NCBI RefSeq assembly: GCF_902499075.1
Contig: NZ_CABVPP010000038.1
Coordinates: 1-64,000 of the forward strand
From: Burkholderia pseudomultivorans
Lineage (GTDB): Bacteria > Pseudomonadota > Gammaproteobacteria > Burkholderiales > Burkholderiaceae
DNA length: 64,000 bases
Reading direction: 5' to 3'
Below the pieces are notes generated by a model, which was given only the letters and a program-made list of their open reading frames with translations, had not been told where the DNA came from and searched no databases. The position numbers and the translations under genes are program-made. Positions 1 through 7,439 of this stretch are shown here, piece by piece (the first letter of the stretch is position 1; every line of letters begins with the position of its first letter).

Positions 1-682
1 GCGCGCCGCGCGCGATCGCGAGCTCGAGGCGCGGCGCACCGGCTGCGACGGACGGCGCGCCGGCTTCGACCAGCACCGGCTCGACCGACGTCGCGATGCC
101 GAGCACCGCGGCCACCGCGGCCGGGCGCGCATCGGGCGCGGCCGTGGCGGCCGCCACGTCGGCGTCGACGGCCGGCGCGTCGCCACCGGCCAGAGTGTTG
201 GACAATTCCGCCGCCTCACCCGCCGGCCGGGCCGACGCGAGCGGCGCGGGCAGGCAGCGCGTCGCCGGCACCGCGCGCAGATGCCGGTGGCCGGCTGCGA
301 CGAACGCGTCGCAGATCGTGCGGAACCACGCGCGGTCGACGACGGCCAGCACGCGGCGCCCGTCGGGCAGCGGGGCAGGATCGAGCGCGATATGGCAGCC
401 GAGCGGATCCTGGATCAGCTGATCCTCGACGATGTTGGGCAGCGCCTGGCGCAGCTTCGGCCCCTTGAGCGGCGGCACGGTCGCGGCCAGCAGCAGCACG
501 TCGCGCGCGGCGACGATCAGCACCGTCGCGGCCGCGCGCGGCAGCAGCGCGAGCGCGGCGCGGCCCGCGCGCTGCACGTGGCCGCCCTTGTCGACGAGCA
601 TGAACGGCAGCTCGGGCCACTGCCACTCCTGCAACGGCACGGCAGGCTCGCGCGGCGGCAATGAAACAATCAACGTGCTCAA
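1..682 (-). CDS. gspL: Type II secretion protein GspL (3' end outside window)
   Basis: GspL is the bitopic inner-membrane protein that links the GspE ATPase to the pseudopilus assembly platform. The start is a TTG at 680-682 preceded by a strong GGGAGAGGAG-like ribosome site; reading from it gives MSTLIVSLPPREP and an open frame to the window edge, about 227 residues. The visible part matches the cytoplasmic actin-like domain: it contains ALPNIVEDQL and LDPAPLPDGRRVLAVVDR, typical of Burkholderia GspL. No ATG gives a comparable protein, so TTG initiation is favoured. It follows gspK by 24 bp in the same leftward operon. The membrane segment and C-terminal ferredoxin-like domain lie beyond the edge. 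Confidence 0.82.
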   Translation of the reverse strand, partial: MSTLIVSLPPREPAVPLQEWQWPELPFMLVDKGGHVQRAGRAALALLPRAAATVLIVAARDVLLLAATVPPLKGPKLRQALPNIVEDQLIQDPLGCHIALDPAPLPDGRRVLAVVDRAWFRTICDAFVAAGHRHLRAVPATRCLPAPLASARPAGEAAELSNTLAGGDAPAVDADVAAATAAPDARPAAVAAVLGIATSVEPVLVEAGAPSVAAGAPRLELAIARGA

Positions 683-706
683 GAGCTCCTCTCCCGAATG
701 GCGTCG

Positions 707-1873
707 TTATAGCTGATCGCGGATGCGCACGACCCGCGTCGAGTGCGTGGTCGGATCACGATACACGAGCGAGGTGCGATCGACCTCCGCGCGGTCGTGC
801 TGGATCCGGCCATGCACGATGAAATAGCTCGAATTGACGTCGACCAGGCTCGAGTCGATCGTCACGTTCGGTGCGCCGGCGCCGCGCAGCGCGAGCTGCA
901 CGTCGCCGACGTTGCGGAAAAACACCGTCTCGCGGCGCGACACCAGCGCCTGCGCGGACGACACGCTCATCCCCGGCATCAGCGCCGCGATCACCTCGGC
1001 CGGCGCGGTGTTCATGTTCACGGGCGTCGTGGTCGGCAGCACGGTGACGAACGGGCGCAGCCGCTCGACCATCTCGGGCGTCACGCCGTCGACGTCGAGC
1101 AGGCTGTCGACGCCCGTCATCATCAGCGGCGCGGGCCCGCGCTCGCCGCCGGCCAGACCGGGATCGTCGGTGAAGTCGCTGCCGCCCTGCATGTCGCCGC
1201 CGGCCGGTGCGGTCGGCGCGATGCCGCCGCCGGGCAGCGTCGGCAGCTGGAAGCGCGTCGCCGAATGCATCAGGCCCGCGCGCACCTGCAGCGCGATCCG
1301 CTTCGCGAACGCGCCGTCGTAGCCGAGCGTCGTCAGCAGGCGCTGGAACGCCTGCAGTTGCGCGACGTTGAGCTGCAGCACGCCGGGCGCCGGCGACGCG
1401 ACGAGATTGCGCAGGTTGAACTTCGCCTGCGCATCTTCGATCGAGCCCGAGATATAGGTGTCGTCGCCGCCGTCGGCGTTCGGCGCGCCGATCCGGCCGA
1501 GGAAATCCGACAGCTTCGTCTTCGCGATCGGCACGGCCCAGATCCCGCCGAGATAGGTGATGCCGGGCGCGGTATCGCCTTCGGAGCGCAGGATCATCCG
1601 CGTCCAGTCGAGCGCGCCGCGCGCCACCCACTGCGCCTGCGCGAGCACGCGCTGGTTCTCGATGCGGCGCACCTGCACCTGCTGGCGCCACAGCATCCCC
1701 GAGACGAGGATCGCCGACAGCGCGACGACCAGCAGCGCGGTGATGATCGCCGCGCCGCGCTGCCCGCGCCGTGCGCGGCCGCGCGCCCGCCCTGCGGCCG
1801 GGTTGCACGGCGAACGCGAGGCGGCTGCATGGCCGGCCGGGATCGAACGGTGAGGGCGCGCGTGCATCGTCAT
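707..1873 (-). CDS. gspK: Type II secretion minor pseudopilin GspK
   Basis: GspK is the large minor pseudopilin at the tip of the type II secretion pseudopilus, where it forms a complex with GspI and GspJ. The protein is 388 residues. A basic leader of about 35 residues precedes a prepilin-like hydrophobic segment (AAIITALLVVALSAILVSGM), then a long globular domain with an insert rich in Gly and Pro and the motif TTTPVNMNTAPAEVI, characteristic of GspK. As is usual for GspK, the mature N-terminal region lacks the Glu5 found in other pseudopilins. ATG at 1873 overlaps the gspJ stop as ATGA, which decides the start. Translation is probably coupled to gspJ. Confidence 0.93.
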   Translation of the reverse strand: MTMHARPHRSIPAGHAAASRSPCNPAAGRARGRARRGQRGAAIITALLVVALSAILVSGMLWRQQVQVRRIENQRVLAQAQWVARGALDWTRMILRSEGDTAPGITYLGGIWAVPIAKTKLSDFLGRIGAPNADGGDDTYISGSIEDAQAKFNLRNLVASPAPGVLQLNVAQLQAFQRLLTTLGYDGAFAKRIALQVRAGLMHSATRFQLPTLPGGGIAPTAPAGGDMQGGSDFTDDPGLAGGERGPAPLMMTGVDSLLDVDGVTPEMVERLRPFVTVLPTTTPVNMNTAPAEVIAALMPGMSVSSAQALVSRRETVFFRNVGDVQLALRGAGAPNVTIDSSLVDVNSSYFIVHGRIQHDRAEVDRTSLVYRDPTTHSTRVVRIRDQL

Positions 1874-2577
1874 TCCCCGACGAGAAACACGCGCGTGACC
1901 GGCACGCGCAGCGACGTCGCGCCGATGCTGACCTGCAGCCCCGTTACCGCGCGCGGCGGCGGCGCATTGCCGAGCTGCGGCACCTTCAGCGCGTCGTTGT
2001 TCTGCGCGAGCGTGTCGTTGGCCGCCTGCCCGCTGGTGGTCCAGCCGACGCGCGGCACGTACAGCTTCGCGTCGATCGCGCCGACGCCGCCCATCAGCGC
2101 GACCGCGCTCCAGCCGTCGACGCTGCTGTCCTTCAGCAGGCTGCGCAGCCGGTTCGCGTCGTCGAGCGGCGGCGACGCATAGCGCACCACGCGCCCGCCG
2201 GCGATCCGGTAGCGGACTACCTGCAGCCGCGGCGCGGCGCCCGGCACGTCGAGCTCGCGGACGATCTGCAGCGTATTGCCGGCGACGCCGATCGCGGGCT
2301 GGCCTGCTTCGTCGTCGGTCGCTGCGAGGCGCGCGTCGATGCGCATCTGGTCGAACATCTGCGCGAAGATGCGCTCGTCCTCCATCGCGGACGCCACCTT
2401 GTCGCGGCCGCGCATGATCTGGTCGAGCCCGCGCCACGCGAGGATCGCGACCACCGCCAGGATCGCGATCGCGATCATCAGCTCGATCAGCGTGAAGCCG
2501 CGCGCGCGGCGACGCAGGCGGGCAGGGCGGACGGCCGTGCGCGGCATCGGCGCGTCAGAGCGAACGGCTGGTTTCAT
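1870..2577 (-). CDS. gspJ: Type II secretion minor pseudopilin GspJ
   Basis: GspJ is a minor pseudopilin of the type II secretion pseudopilus tip. The 235-residue protein has a basic leader ending in RARG, followed by FTLIELMIAIAILAVVAILA: a classic prepilin peptidase site (G|FTLIE) with the conserved Glu5. The rest is a beta-rich globular domain containing RYRIAGGRVVRY, in line with GspJ family length (about 200-235). Its start overlaps the end of gspI by 23 bp and its stop overlaps the gspK start, so gspI-J-K are tightly coupled. An alternative start at Met11 would leave a shorter leader. Confidence 0.93.
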   Translation of the reverse strand: MKPAVRSDAPMPRTAVRPARLRRRARGFTLIELMIAIAILAVVAILAWRGLDQIMRGRDKVASAMEDERIFAQMFDQMRIDARLAATDDEAGQPAIGVAGNTLQIVRELDVPGAAPRLQVVRYRIAGGRVVRYASPPLDDANRLRSLLKDSSVDGWSAVALMGGVGAIDAKLYVPRVGWTTSGQAANDTLAQNNDALKVPQLGNAPPPRAVTGLQVSIGATSLRVPVTRVFLVGE

Positions 2578-2977
2578 TCGCGACCACCGTCACCATCTGC
2601 GCGAGCACGCCGGAGCGGCCCGGCATGCTCACCGATATCTCGACGCGCCGGAACACCGGATTCGGCGTCGCGCTCACGCGCTGCGAGCACACGAGCTGCA
2701 CGTTGCCCTGCGAGCAGTCGAAACTCTGGTCGCCGACGGCCGGCCACGCATGCGCGAGCCGCAGCTGCGCGAGCGCGTTGTCGGCGCTCCAGCCGGCCAG
2801 CAGCCGGCGATGCAGGTCGGCCGCGCCGGTCGCCATCGTGCCGACCGCACGGATCGATGCGGCGAGCGCGATCGCGATGATCGCGAGCGCGACCAGCACT
2901 TCGATCATCGTGAAGCCGCGCGCGGGCCGACCGCGAGCGGGTGCTGAAACAGGGGAACAGGGCATCCGGCGACGCAT
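2555..2977 (-). CDS. gspI: Type II secretion minor pseudopilin GspI
   Basis: GspI is a minor pseudopilin that nucleates the pseudopilus tip with GspJ and GspK. The protein is 140 residues with leader MRRRMPCSPVSAPARGRPARG, then FTMIEVLVALAIIAIALAAS, which fits the prepilin peptidase motif G|F(T)xxE. Two cysteines in the globular part (FDCSQGN and LVCSQRV) could form a disulfide. ATG at 2977 is used here; a GTG at 2983 in the same frame overlaps the gspH stop as GTGA and could be the coupled start, adding two residues. Confidence 0.9.
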   Translation of the reverse strand: MRRRMPCSPVSAPARGRPARGFTMIEVLVALAIIAIALAASIRAVGTMATGAADLHRRLLAGWSADNALAQLRLAHAWPAVGDQSFDCSQGNVQLVCSQRVSATPNPVFRRVEISVSMPGRSGVLAQMVTVVANETSRSL

Positions 2978-2979
2978 CG

Positions 2980-3612
2980 TCACTGCACCTCGTAGCGGCC
3001 GTTGCCGGTGCCGACGATCGTCGCACTGCCGGCGGCCGAATGCAGCGTCACGCGCACCGGCGTGTCGATGCTCTCGGTGCCGAACACGACGCGGCTCGCG
3101 CGCGTGTCGGAACCGGGGTAGTCGATATCGGCGCCCGTCACGCCGGCATCCCAGTTGCGCGGGCGCAGCAGGTCGTCGCGCAGCGTACGCCAGCCGTCGG
3201 GCGAGCTCACGTCGAACTGGAAGCCGTGCGCGGTCGGCTGCCACGCGATCGGGCGCGCGCGCACCTGCGCCTCGTCGCCGGCGGTCTCGAACAGCAGCGC
3301 GAGCCGCTGCGCTTCCTCGCGCAGGTCGGTGCGCGGATTGCGCGTCAGCGACAGCGACGCGAGCGACACCAGCAAGCCCGCGATCACCAGCACGACGAGC
3401 ATTTCGAGCAGCGTGAAGCCGCGGGCTGCGCGACGGCGATGGGTTGAACGCTGCGCTCCGAAGGCAGCGTGCGCGGCGGACGGCCTGACCGTCTCCACGG
3501 CCCTGCGGCGAGATTCCGGCCCGCCCGCCACGCGCGCCCGGACAGACGGCGCCGCCGTGCGACGCATGCCGCCGTCGCAGCCGGAGCGGTGGGTCGTACG
3601 AAGGGCGGGCAT
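2980..3612 (-). CDS. gspH: Type II secretion pseudopilin GspH
   Basis: GspH is a minor pseudopilin linking the tip complex to the GspG fibre. As drawn the product is 210 residues. The prepilin site RARRG-type sequence AARG|FTLLEMLVVLVIAGLLVS lies at about residue 65, so the leader would be unusually long. Family leaders are shorter, so the true start is probably downstream: the in-frame ATG at residue 16 or a GTG near residue 39 (VETVRPS). The globular part matches GspH, with WQPTAHGFQF and a C-terminal GNGRYEVQ. Its stop overlaps the possible GTG start of gspI. Confidence 0.85.
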   Translation of the reverse strand: MPALRTTHRSGCDGGMRRTAAPSVRARVAGGPESRRRAVETVRPSAAHAAFGAQRSTHRRRAARGFTLLEMLVVLVIAGLLVSLASLSLTRNPRTDLREEAQRLALLFETAGDEAQVRARPIAWQPTAHGFQFDVSSPDGWRTLRDDLLRPRNWDAGVTGADIDYPGSDTRASRVVFGTESIDTPVRVTLHSAAGSATIVGTGNGRYEVQ

Positions 3613-3651
3613 GAAGTGCAGGGGAGAAAAATCGGAGCGGTCAGCGACGGC

Positions 3652-4104
3652 TTATTGCCACGAGCCGATATCGGTGTCGTTGCCTTCGCCGCCTTCCTTG
3701 CCGTCGGCGCCGTAGCTGAACACGTCGATCTCGCCGTGCACGCCCGGATTCAGGTATTTATACGCGTTGCCCCACGGATCGTTCGGCAGGCGCTCCAGAT
3801 AACCGCCGTCCTTCCAGTTGTTCGGAATCGGATCGGTGGACGGCTTCTGGATCAGCGCGTTCAGGCCCTGCTCCTGGGTCGGATAGCGGCCGTTGTCGAG
3901 CCGGTACAGCTTCAGCGCCTGCATGATCGTGCCGATGTCCTGCTTGGCGGCGATGCGGCGCGCCTCGTCCGGGCGGCTCATGATCTTCGGCACGATCAAC
4001 GCGGCGAGGATCCCGAGGATCGCGACCACCACCATGATCTCGATCAGCGTGAAACCGCGCTGACGGCGGGCGGCTCCATTGCGGCGAGTGATCCACGTTT
4101 GCAT
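3652..4104 (-). CDS. gspG: Type II secretion major pseudopilin GspG
   Basis: GspG is the major pseudopilin that polymerises into the periplasmic pseudopilus. The 150-residue protein has the leader [17 protein letters not shown], cleavage before [24 protein letters not shown], and the family motifs [21 protein letters not shown] and a C-terminal calcium-site loop ([21 protein letters not shown]). An AAAGAGGTAG ribosome site precedes the ATG. It is the first gene of the gspG-H-I-J-K-L run and is divergent from gspC across a 177-bp gap that must hold both promoters. Confidence 0.97.
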   Translation of the reverse strand: MQTWITRRNGAARRQRGFTLIEIMVVVAILGILAALIVPKIMSRPDEARRIAAKQDIGTIMQALKLYRLDNGRYPTQEQGLNALIQKPSTDPIPNNWKDGGYLERLPNDPWGNAYKYLNPGVHGEIDVFSYGADGKEGGEGNDTDIGSWQ

Positions 4105-4281
4105 GACTGACTACCTCTTTCCAAAAAATGTCGTCGATTGAATGACGCGCCCGTGACATCCGGACAAATGCCTGACGCCAGGCTTCCGTTATCCCGGAAC
4201 GCGGAGCACGCATTGTAAGGCGCGCACCGCCAAGGGCTTTCACTCAACGCAAATTTCACATACATCCGTACAATAGCGCGC

Positions 4282-4692
4282 ATGAACGCGCTCTCGATCC
4301 GGATCCTTTCCCTCGCACTCTTCGCAGCGTTGTGCGCGACGGCCACCTACTGGGTCGTCACGCTGTCGGCCCGCGAAGCGCCGCTGCCTGCCGCCGCCGC
4401 GCGGCCGCCGATCCGCACCGAGGACGCCGCCGCGCTGTTCGGCGGACAGCTCGAACGCAATCCCGTGCAGGACATCCACCTGTTCGGCATCCTCGCGCTG
4501 CAGCACGGCGCCGCGGCGATCGTCGGCGTCGGCGGCGAACCGCCGCGCGCGGTGTCGCTCGGCACGGAGCTCACGCCCGGCGCGAAACTCGCCGAAGTGC
4601 GCGCCCGCTCGATCGTCATCGACCGCAACGGCGCCCGCGCCGAAATCCAGCTTCCCGCGAACACGCCGTCGCCGGCGATCTACATGCGCTGA
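4282..4692 (+). CDS. gspC: Type II secretion protein GspC (short form)
   Basis: GspC is the inner-membrane protein whose periplasmic homology-region (HR) domain contacts the secretin GspD. The 136-residue product has one N-terminal membrane segment (residues 5-30) and an HR-like domain (ALFGG...IHLFGILAL...GAAAIVGVGGEPPRAVSLG). The PDZ or coiled-coil C-terminal domain of longer GspC proteins is missing, giving about half the usual length. It is transcribed opposite to every other gsp gene here, between gspG and gspF, and runs convergently into gspF. No Shine-Dalgarno sequence is visible; a TACAAT hexamer ends 7 nt before the ATG, so the mRNA may be nearly leaderless. Confidence 0.82.
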   Translation: MNALSIRILSLALFAALCATATYWVVTLSAREAPLPAAAARPPIRTEDAAALFGGQLERNPVQDIHLFGILALQHGAAAIVGVGGEPPRAVSLGTELTPGAKLAEVRARSIVIDRNGARAEIQLPANTPSPAIYMR

Positions 4693-4720
4693 AGCCCGTC
4701 GGTGACGGCCGCTCGCGCCG

Positions 4721-5938
4721 TCACTGCACCATGTTGTTCAGCTCGATGATCGGCAGCATCACCGCCAGCACGATCACCAGCACGATGCCGCCCATCGCCA
4801 GGATCAGCAGCGGCTCGAGCAGGCTCGTCAGGAACATCGTGCGGCGCTCCAGCTCGCGCGCCTCGCCGTCGGCCGCGCGGTCGAGCATCGTCGTCACGTC
4901 GCCGGTCGCCTCGCCCGAACGGATCAGATGCACCAGCACCGGCGGAAACGTCTTCACGTTGTTCAGCGCGCGCGACAGCGCGGAGCCTTCGCGCACGCGC
5001 ACGATCGCATCGTCGATGTTCGCGCGCATCGCGCGGTTGCTGAGCGTCTCCCCGGCCGCCTGCAGCGCGCGCAGGATCGGCACGCCGGCGGCCGTCAGGA
5101 TGCCGAGCGTGCTCGCGAAGCGCACCGTGTTGTAGCCGCGCACCAGCTTGCCCGCGAGCGGCGCGGTCAGCAGCCAGCGGTCGAACGCGAGGCGCGGGCC
5201 GTCGCGCGACAGCGTCGCCTTCACGAGCCACACGACCAGCGCGATCGCGATCAGGATCGCCCACCACCAGTGCCGCACGAATTCCGACAGCGCCATCATC
5301 ACGATCGTCAGGATCGGCAGCTGCTGCTTCGTGCTCGCGAACACGTTGACGACCTGCGGCACCACATAGCTCAGCAGGAACGTGACGATGCCGAACGCGA
5401 TCAGCGTGACGATCGCGGGGTAGGTGAACGCGAGCAGGATCTTCTGCTTCAGCGCGTTGCGCTGTTCGATGTAGTCGGCGAGCCGCGACAGCACGATGCC
5501 GAGCTTGCCCGTGTGTTCGCCGGCCGACACCAGCGCGCGATAGATCTCGGGGAAATCGCGCGGATGCTGGCTCAGCGCATTCGCAAGCGAATGACCGCCG
5601 AGCACCTCGGCGCGGATCGCGGCCATCAGTTCGCGGATGTAGTCGCGCTCGGACTGCTCGGTCAGCACGCCGAGCGCTTCGTCGAGCGGCAGCCCGGCGA
5701 TCAGCAGGCTCGCGAGCTGGCGCGTGAGGATCGCCTGCTCGCGCTGCGACAGCTTGCGGCCCAGCGCGAGCCGTTGCGAACGCGCGCCGCGGGTCGCGCT
5801 CGCGGCCGGCTCGACCGCCAGCGGCGTCAGCCCTTGCGTGCGCAGCTGGCCGCGCGCGGCGCGGGCGCTGTCGGCGTCGATCACGCCTTTCTGCGCGCGT
5901 CCCGCCGAATCGATCGCTTCGAAACGGAATGCCGGCAT
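4721..5938 (-). CDS. gspF: Type II secretion inner-membrane platform protein GspF
   Basis: GspF is the polytopic core of the type II secretion assembly platform, working with the GspE ATPase and GspL/GspM. The 405-residue protein carries the duplicated T2SF domain: copy one around residues 70-195 (REQAILTRQLASLLIAGLPL) and copy two around 270-395 (RGYNTVRFASTLGILTAAGV), with three hydrophobic segments near residues 170-195, 220-240 and 375-400. Length and layout match the family. It starts 4 bp after the gspE stop, so gspD-E-F form one operon. Confidence 0.97.
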   Translation of the reverse strand: MPAFRFEAIDSAGRAQKGVIDADSARAARGQLRTQGLTPLAVEPAASATRGARSQRLALGRKLSQREQAILTRQLASLLIAGLPLDEALGVLTEQSERDYIRELMAAIRAEVLGGHSLANALSQHPRDFPEIYRALVSAGEHTGKLGIVLSRLADYIEQRNALKQKILLAFTYPAIVTLIAFGIVTFLLSYVVPQVVNVFASTKQQLPILTIVMMALSEFVRHWWWAILIAIALVVWLVKATLSRDGPRLAFDRWLLTAPLAGKLVRGYNTVRFASTLGILTAAGVPILRALQAAGETLSNRAMRANIDDAIVRVREGSALSRALNNVKTFPPVLVHLIRSGEATGDVTTMLDRAADGEARELERRTMFLTSLLEPLLILAMGGIVLVIVLAVMLPIIELNNMVQ

Positions 5939-5942
5939 CGCG

Positions 5943-7439
5943 CTATGCGCCTCCCGTCACGCGCAGCACTTCCTCGAGCGACGTCGCGCCGGCCGCGAGC
6001 CAGCGCTCGGCGTCGTCGCGCAGCGTGCGCATCCCTTCCGCGCGGCCCGCGGCGAGAATCTCCGCGTCGGCCGCGTTGCGATGGATCAGCGAACGGATCG
6101 CATCGTCGATCACCAGCAGTTCGTACACGCCGCGCCGGCCCGCATAGCCCGAATGCCCGCACTTGTCGCAGCCGACCGGATGCCATACGGTGCGGCCTTC
6201 TTCCTGCCGTTCTTCCTTGCAAACCGGGCAAAGCTGGCGCACCAGACGCTGCGCGAGCACGCCGAGCAGCGACGACGCGAGCAGATACGGCTCGACGCCC
6301 ATGTCGGTCAGCCGCGTGACGGCCGACGCCGCATCGTTCGTATGCAGCGTCGCGAGCACCAGGTGGCCCGTCAGCGATGCCTGTACCGCGATCTGCGCGG
6401 TTTCGAGGTCGCGGATTTCGCCGATCATGATCACGTCCGGATCCTGACGCAGGATCGAGCGCAGCGCGCGCGCGAAGGTCATTCCGATCCGCTCGTTCAC
6501 CTGCGTCTGGCCGATGCCCGACAGGTCGTATTCGATCGGGTCCTCGACGGTCATGATGTTGGTCGTCGCGGTTTCGAGCCGCGACATCGACGCGTACAGC
6601 GTCGTCGTCTTGCCCGAACCGGTCGGGCCCGTCACCAGCACGATGCCGTGCGGGCGCGAGATCAGCTTGTCGAACTGGCCGAGCGTGTCGCGGCCCATCC
6701 CGAGCGCTTCGAGATTCAGCCGCTGCGCATCCTTTTCCAGCAGACGCAGCACCGCACGCTCGCCGTGCCCGGTCGGCAGCGTCGACACGCGCACGTCGAC
6801 CGGCCGGCCGCCGACGCGCAGCGTGATGCGGCCGTCCTGCGGCAGGCGCTTCTCCGCGATGTCGAGCTGCGCCATGATCTTGATCCGCGAGATCAGCGCG
6901 CCATGCAGCGCCTTCTTCGGCCGCACGACGTCGCGCAGCGTGCCGTCGACGCGAAAGCGCACGACCGACGCGTTCTCGAACGGCTCGATATGGATGTCCG
7001 ACGCCTGTTCGCGCGCGGCCTGCGTGAGCAGCGCGTTGATCATGCGGATGATCGGCGCGTCGTCTTCCGATTCGAGCAGGTCCTCGACTTCGGGGATGTC
7101 CTGCATCAGCCGCGACAGGTCGACTTCGCCCTCGACTTCGCCGACGATCTGCGCGGCGCTGCCGTCCTGGCGCGCGTACGCGTGGTTGATCGCCTGCGCG
7201 AGCTCGTCGGCCGGCACGCGTTGCACGGCGATCGAGCCGAAGTTGCGTGCAATCTCGGCCAGCGCCGCGTCGTTCGTGCGTTCGCTGATCCACACCTCGA
7301 GCGTGTCGTCGAGCTGGTGCGCGATCAGCACCTGGCCGTTCTTCGCGAAGCCGTACGGCAGCAGCCGCGCGGCGAGCGGCGAGGGCGGCTGCCGTTCACC
7401 GGGCGCGCCGTCGGGGGCGGAGGACAGCAGGTCGCTCAC
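5943..7439 (-). CDS. gspE: Type II secretion ATPase GspE
   Basis: GspE is the cytoplasmic hexameric ATPase that powers pseudopilus assembly. From the GTG at 7439 it is 498 residues. Visible motifs are the Walker A GPTGSGKTTT (271-280), the Asp box around EDPIEYDLSGIGQ (299-311), Walker B DVIMIGEIRD (335-344), the His box TLHTNDA (364-370), and a zinc tetracysteine site (Cys404, Cys407, Cys424, Cys427) found in GspE/PilB ATPases. The GTG overlaps the gspD stop as GTGA, which decides the start; longer upstream frames lie inside gspD in another frame. It follows gspD and precedes gspF. Confidence 0.97.
   Translation of the reverse strand: MSDLLSSAPDGAPGERQPPSPLAARLLPYGFAKNGQVLIAHQLDDTLEVWISERTNDAALAEIARNFGSIAVQRVPADELAQAINHAYARQDGSAAQIVGEVEGEVDLSRLMQDIPEVEDLLESEDDAPIIRMINALLTQAAREQASDIHIEPFENASVVRFRVDGTLRDVVRPKKALHGALISRIKIMAQLDIAEKRLPQDGRITLRVGGRPVDVRVSTLPTGHGERAVLRLLEKDAQRLNLEALGMGRDTLGQFDKLISRPHGIVLVTGPTGSGKTTTLYASMSRLETATTNIMTVEDPIEYDLSGIGQTQVNERIGMTFARALRSILRQDPDVIMIGEIRDLETAQIAVQASLTGHLVLATLHTNDAASAVTRLTDMGVEPYLLASSLLGVLAQRLVRQLCPVCKEERQEEGRTVWHPVGCDKCGHSGYAGRRGVYELLVIDDAIRSLIHRNAADAEILAAGRAEGMRTLRDDAERWLAAGATSLEEVLRVTGGA

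Noticed and set aside
707-2437. A 576-codon minus-strand frame covering gspK and more
   Set aside because: The first 190 codons lie over gspJ in another frame and are Arg/Ala-rich; gspK starts at 1873, fixed by the ATGA overlap.
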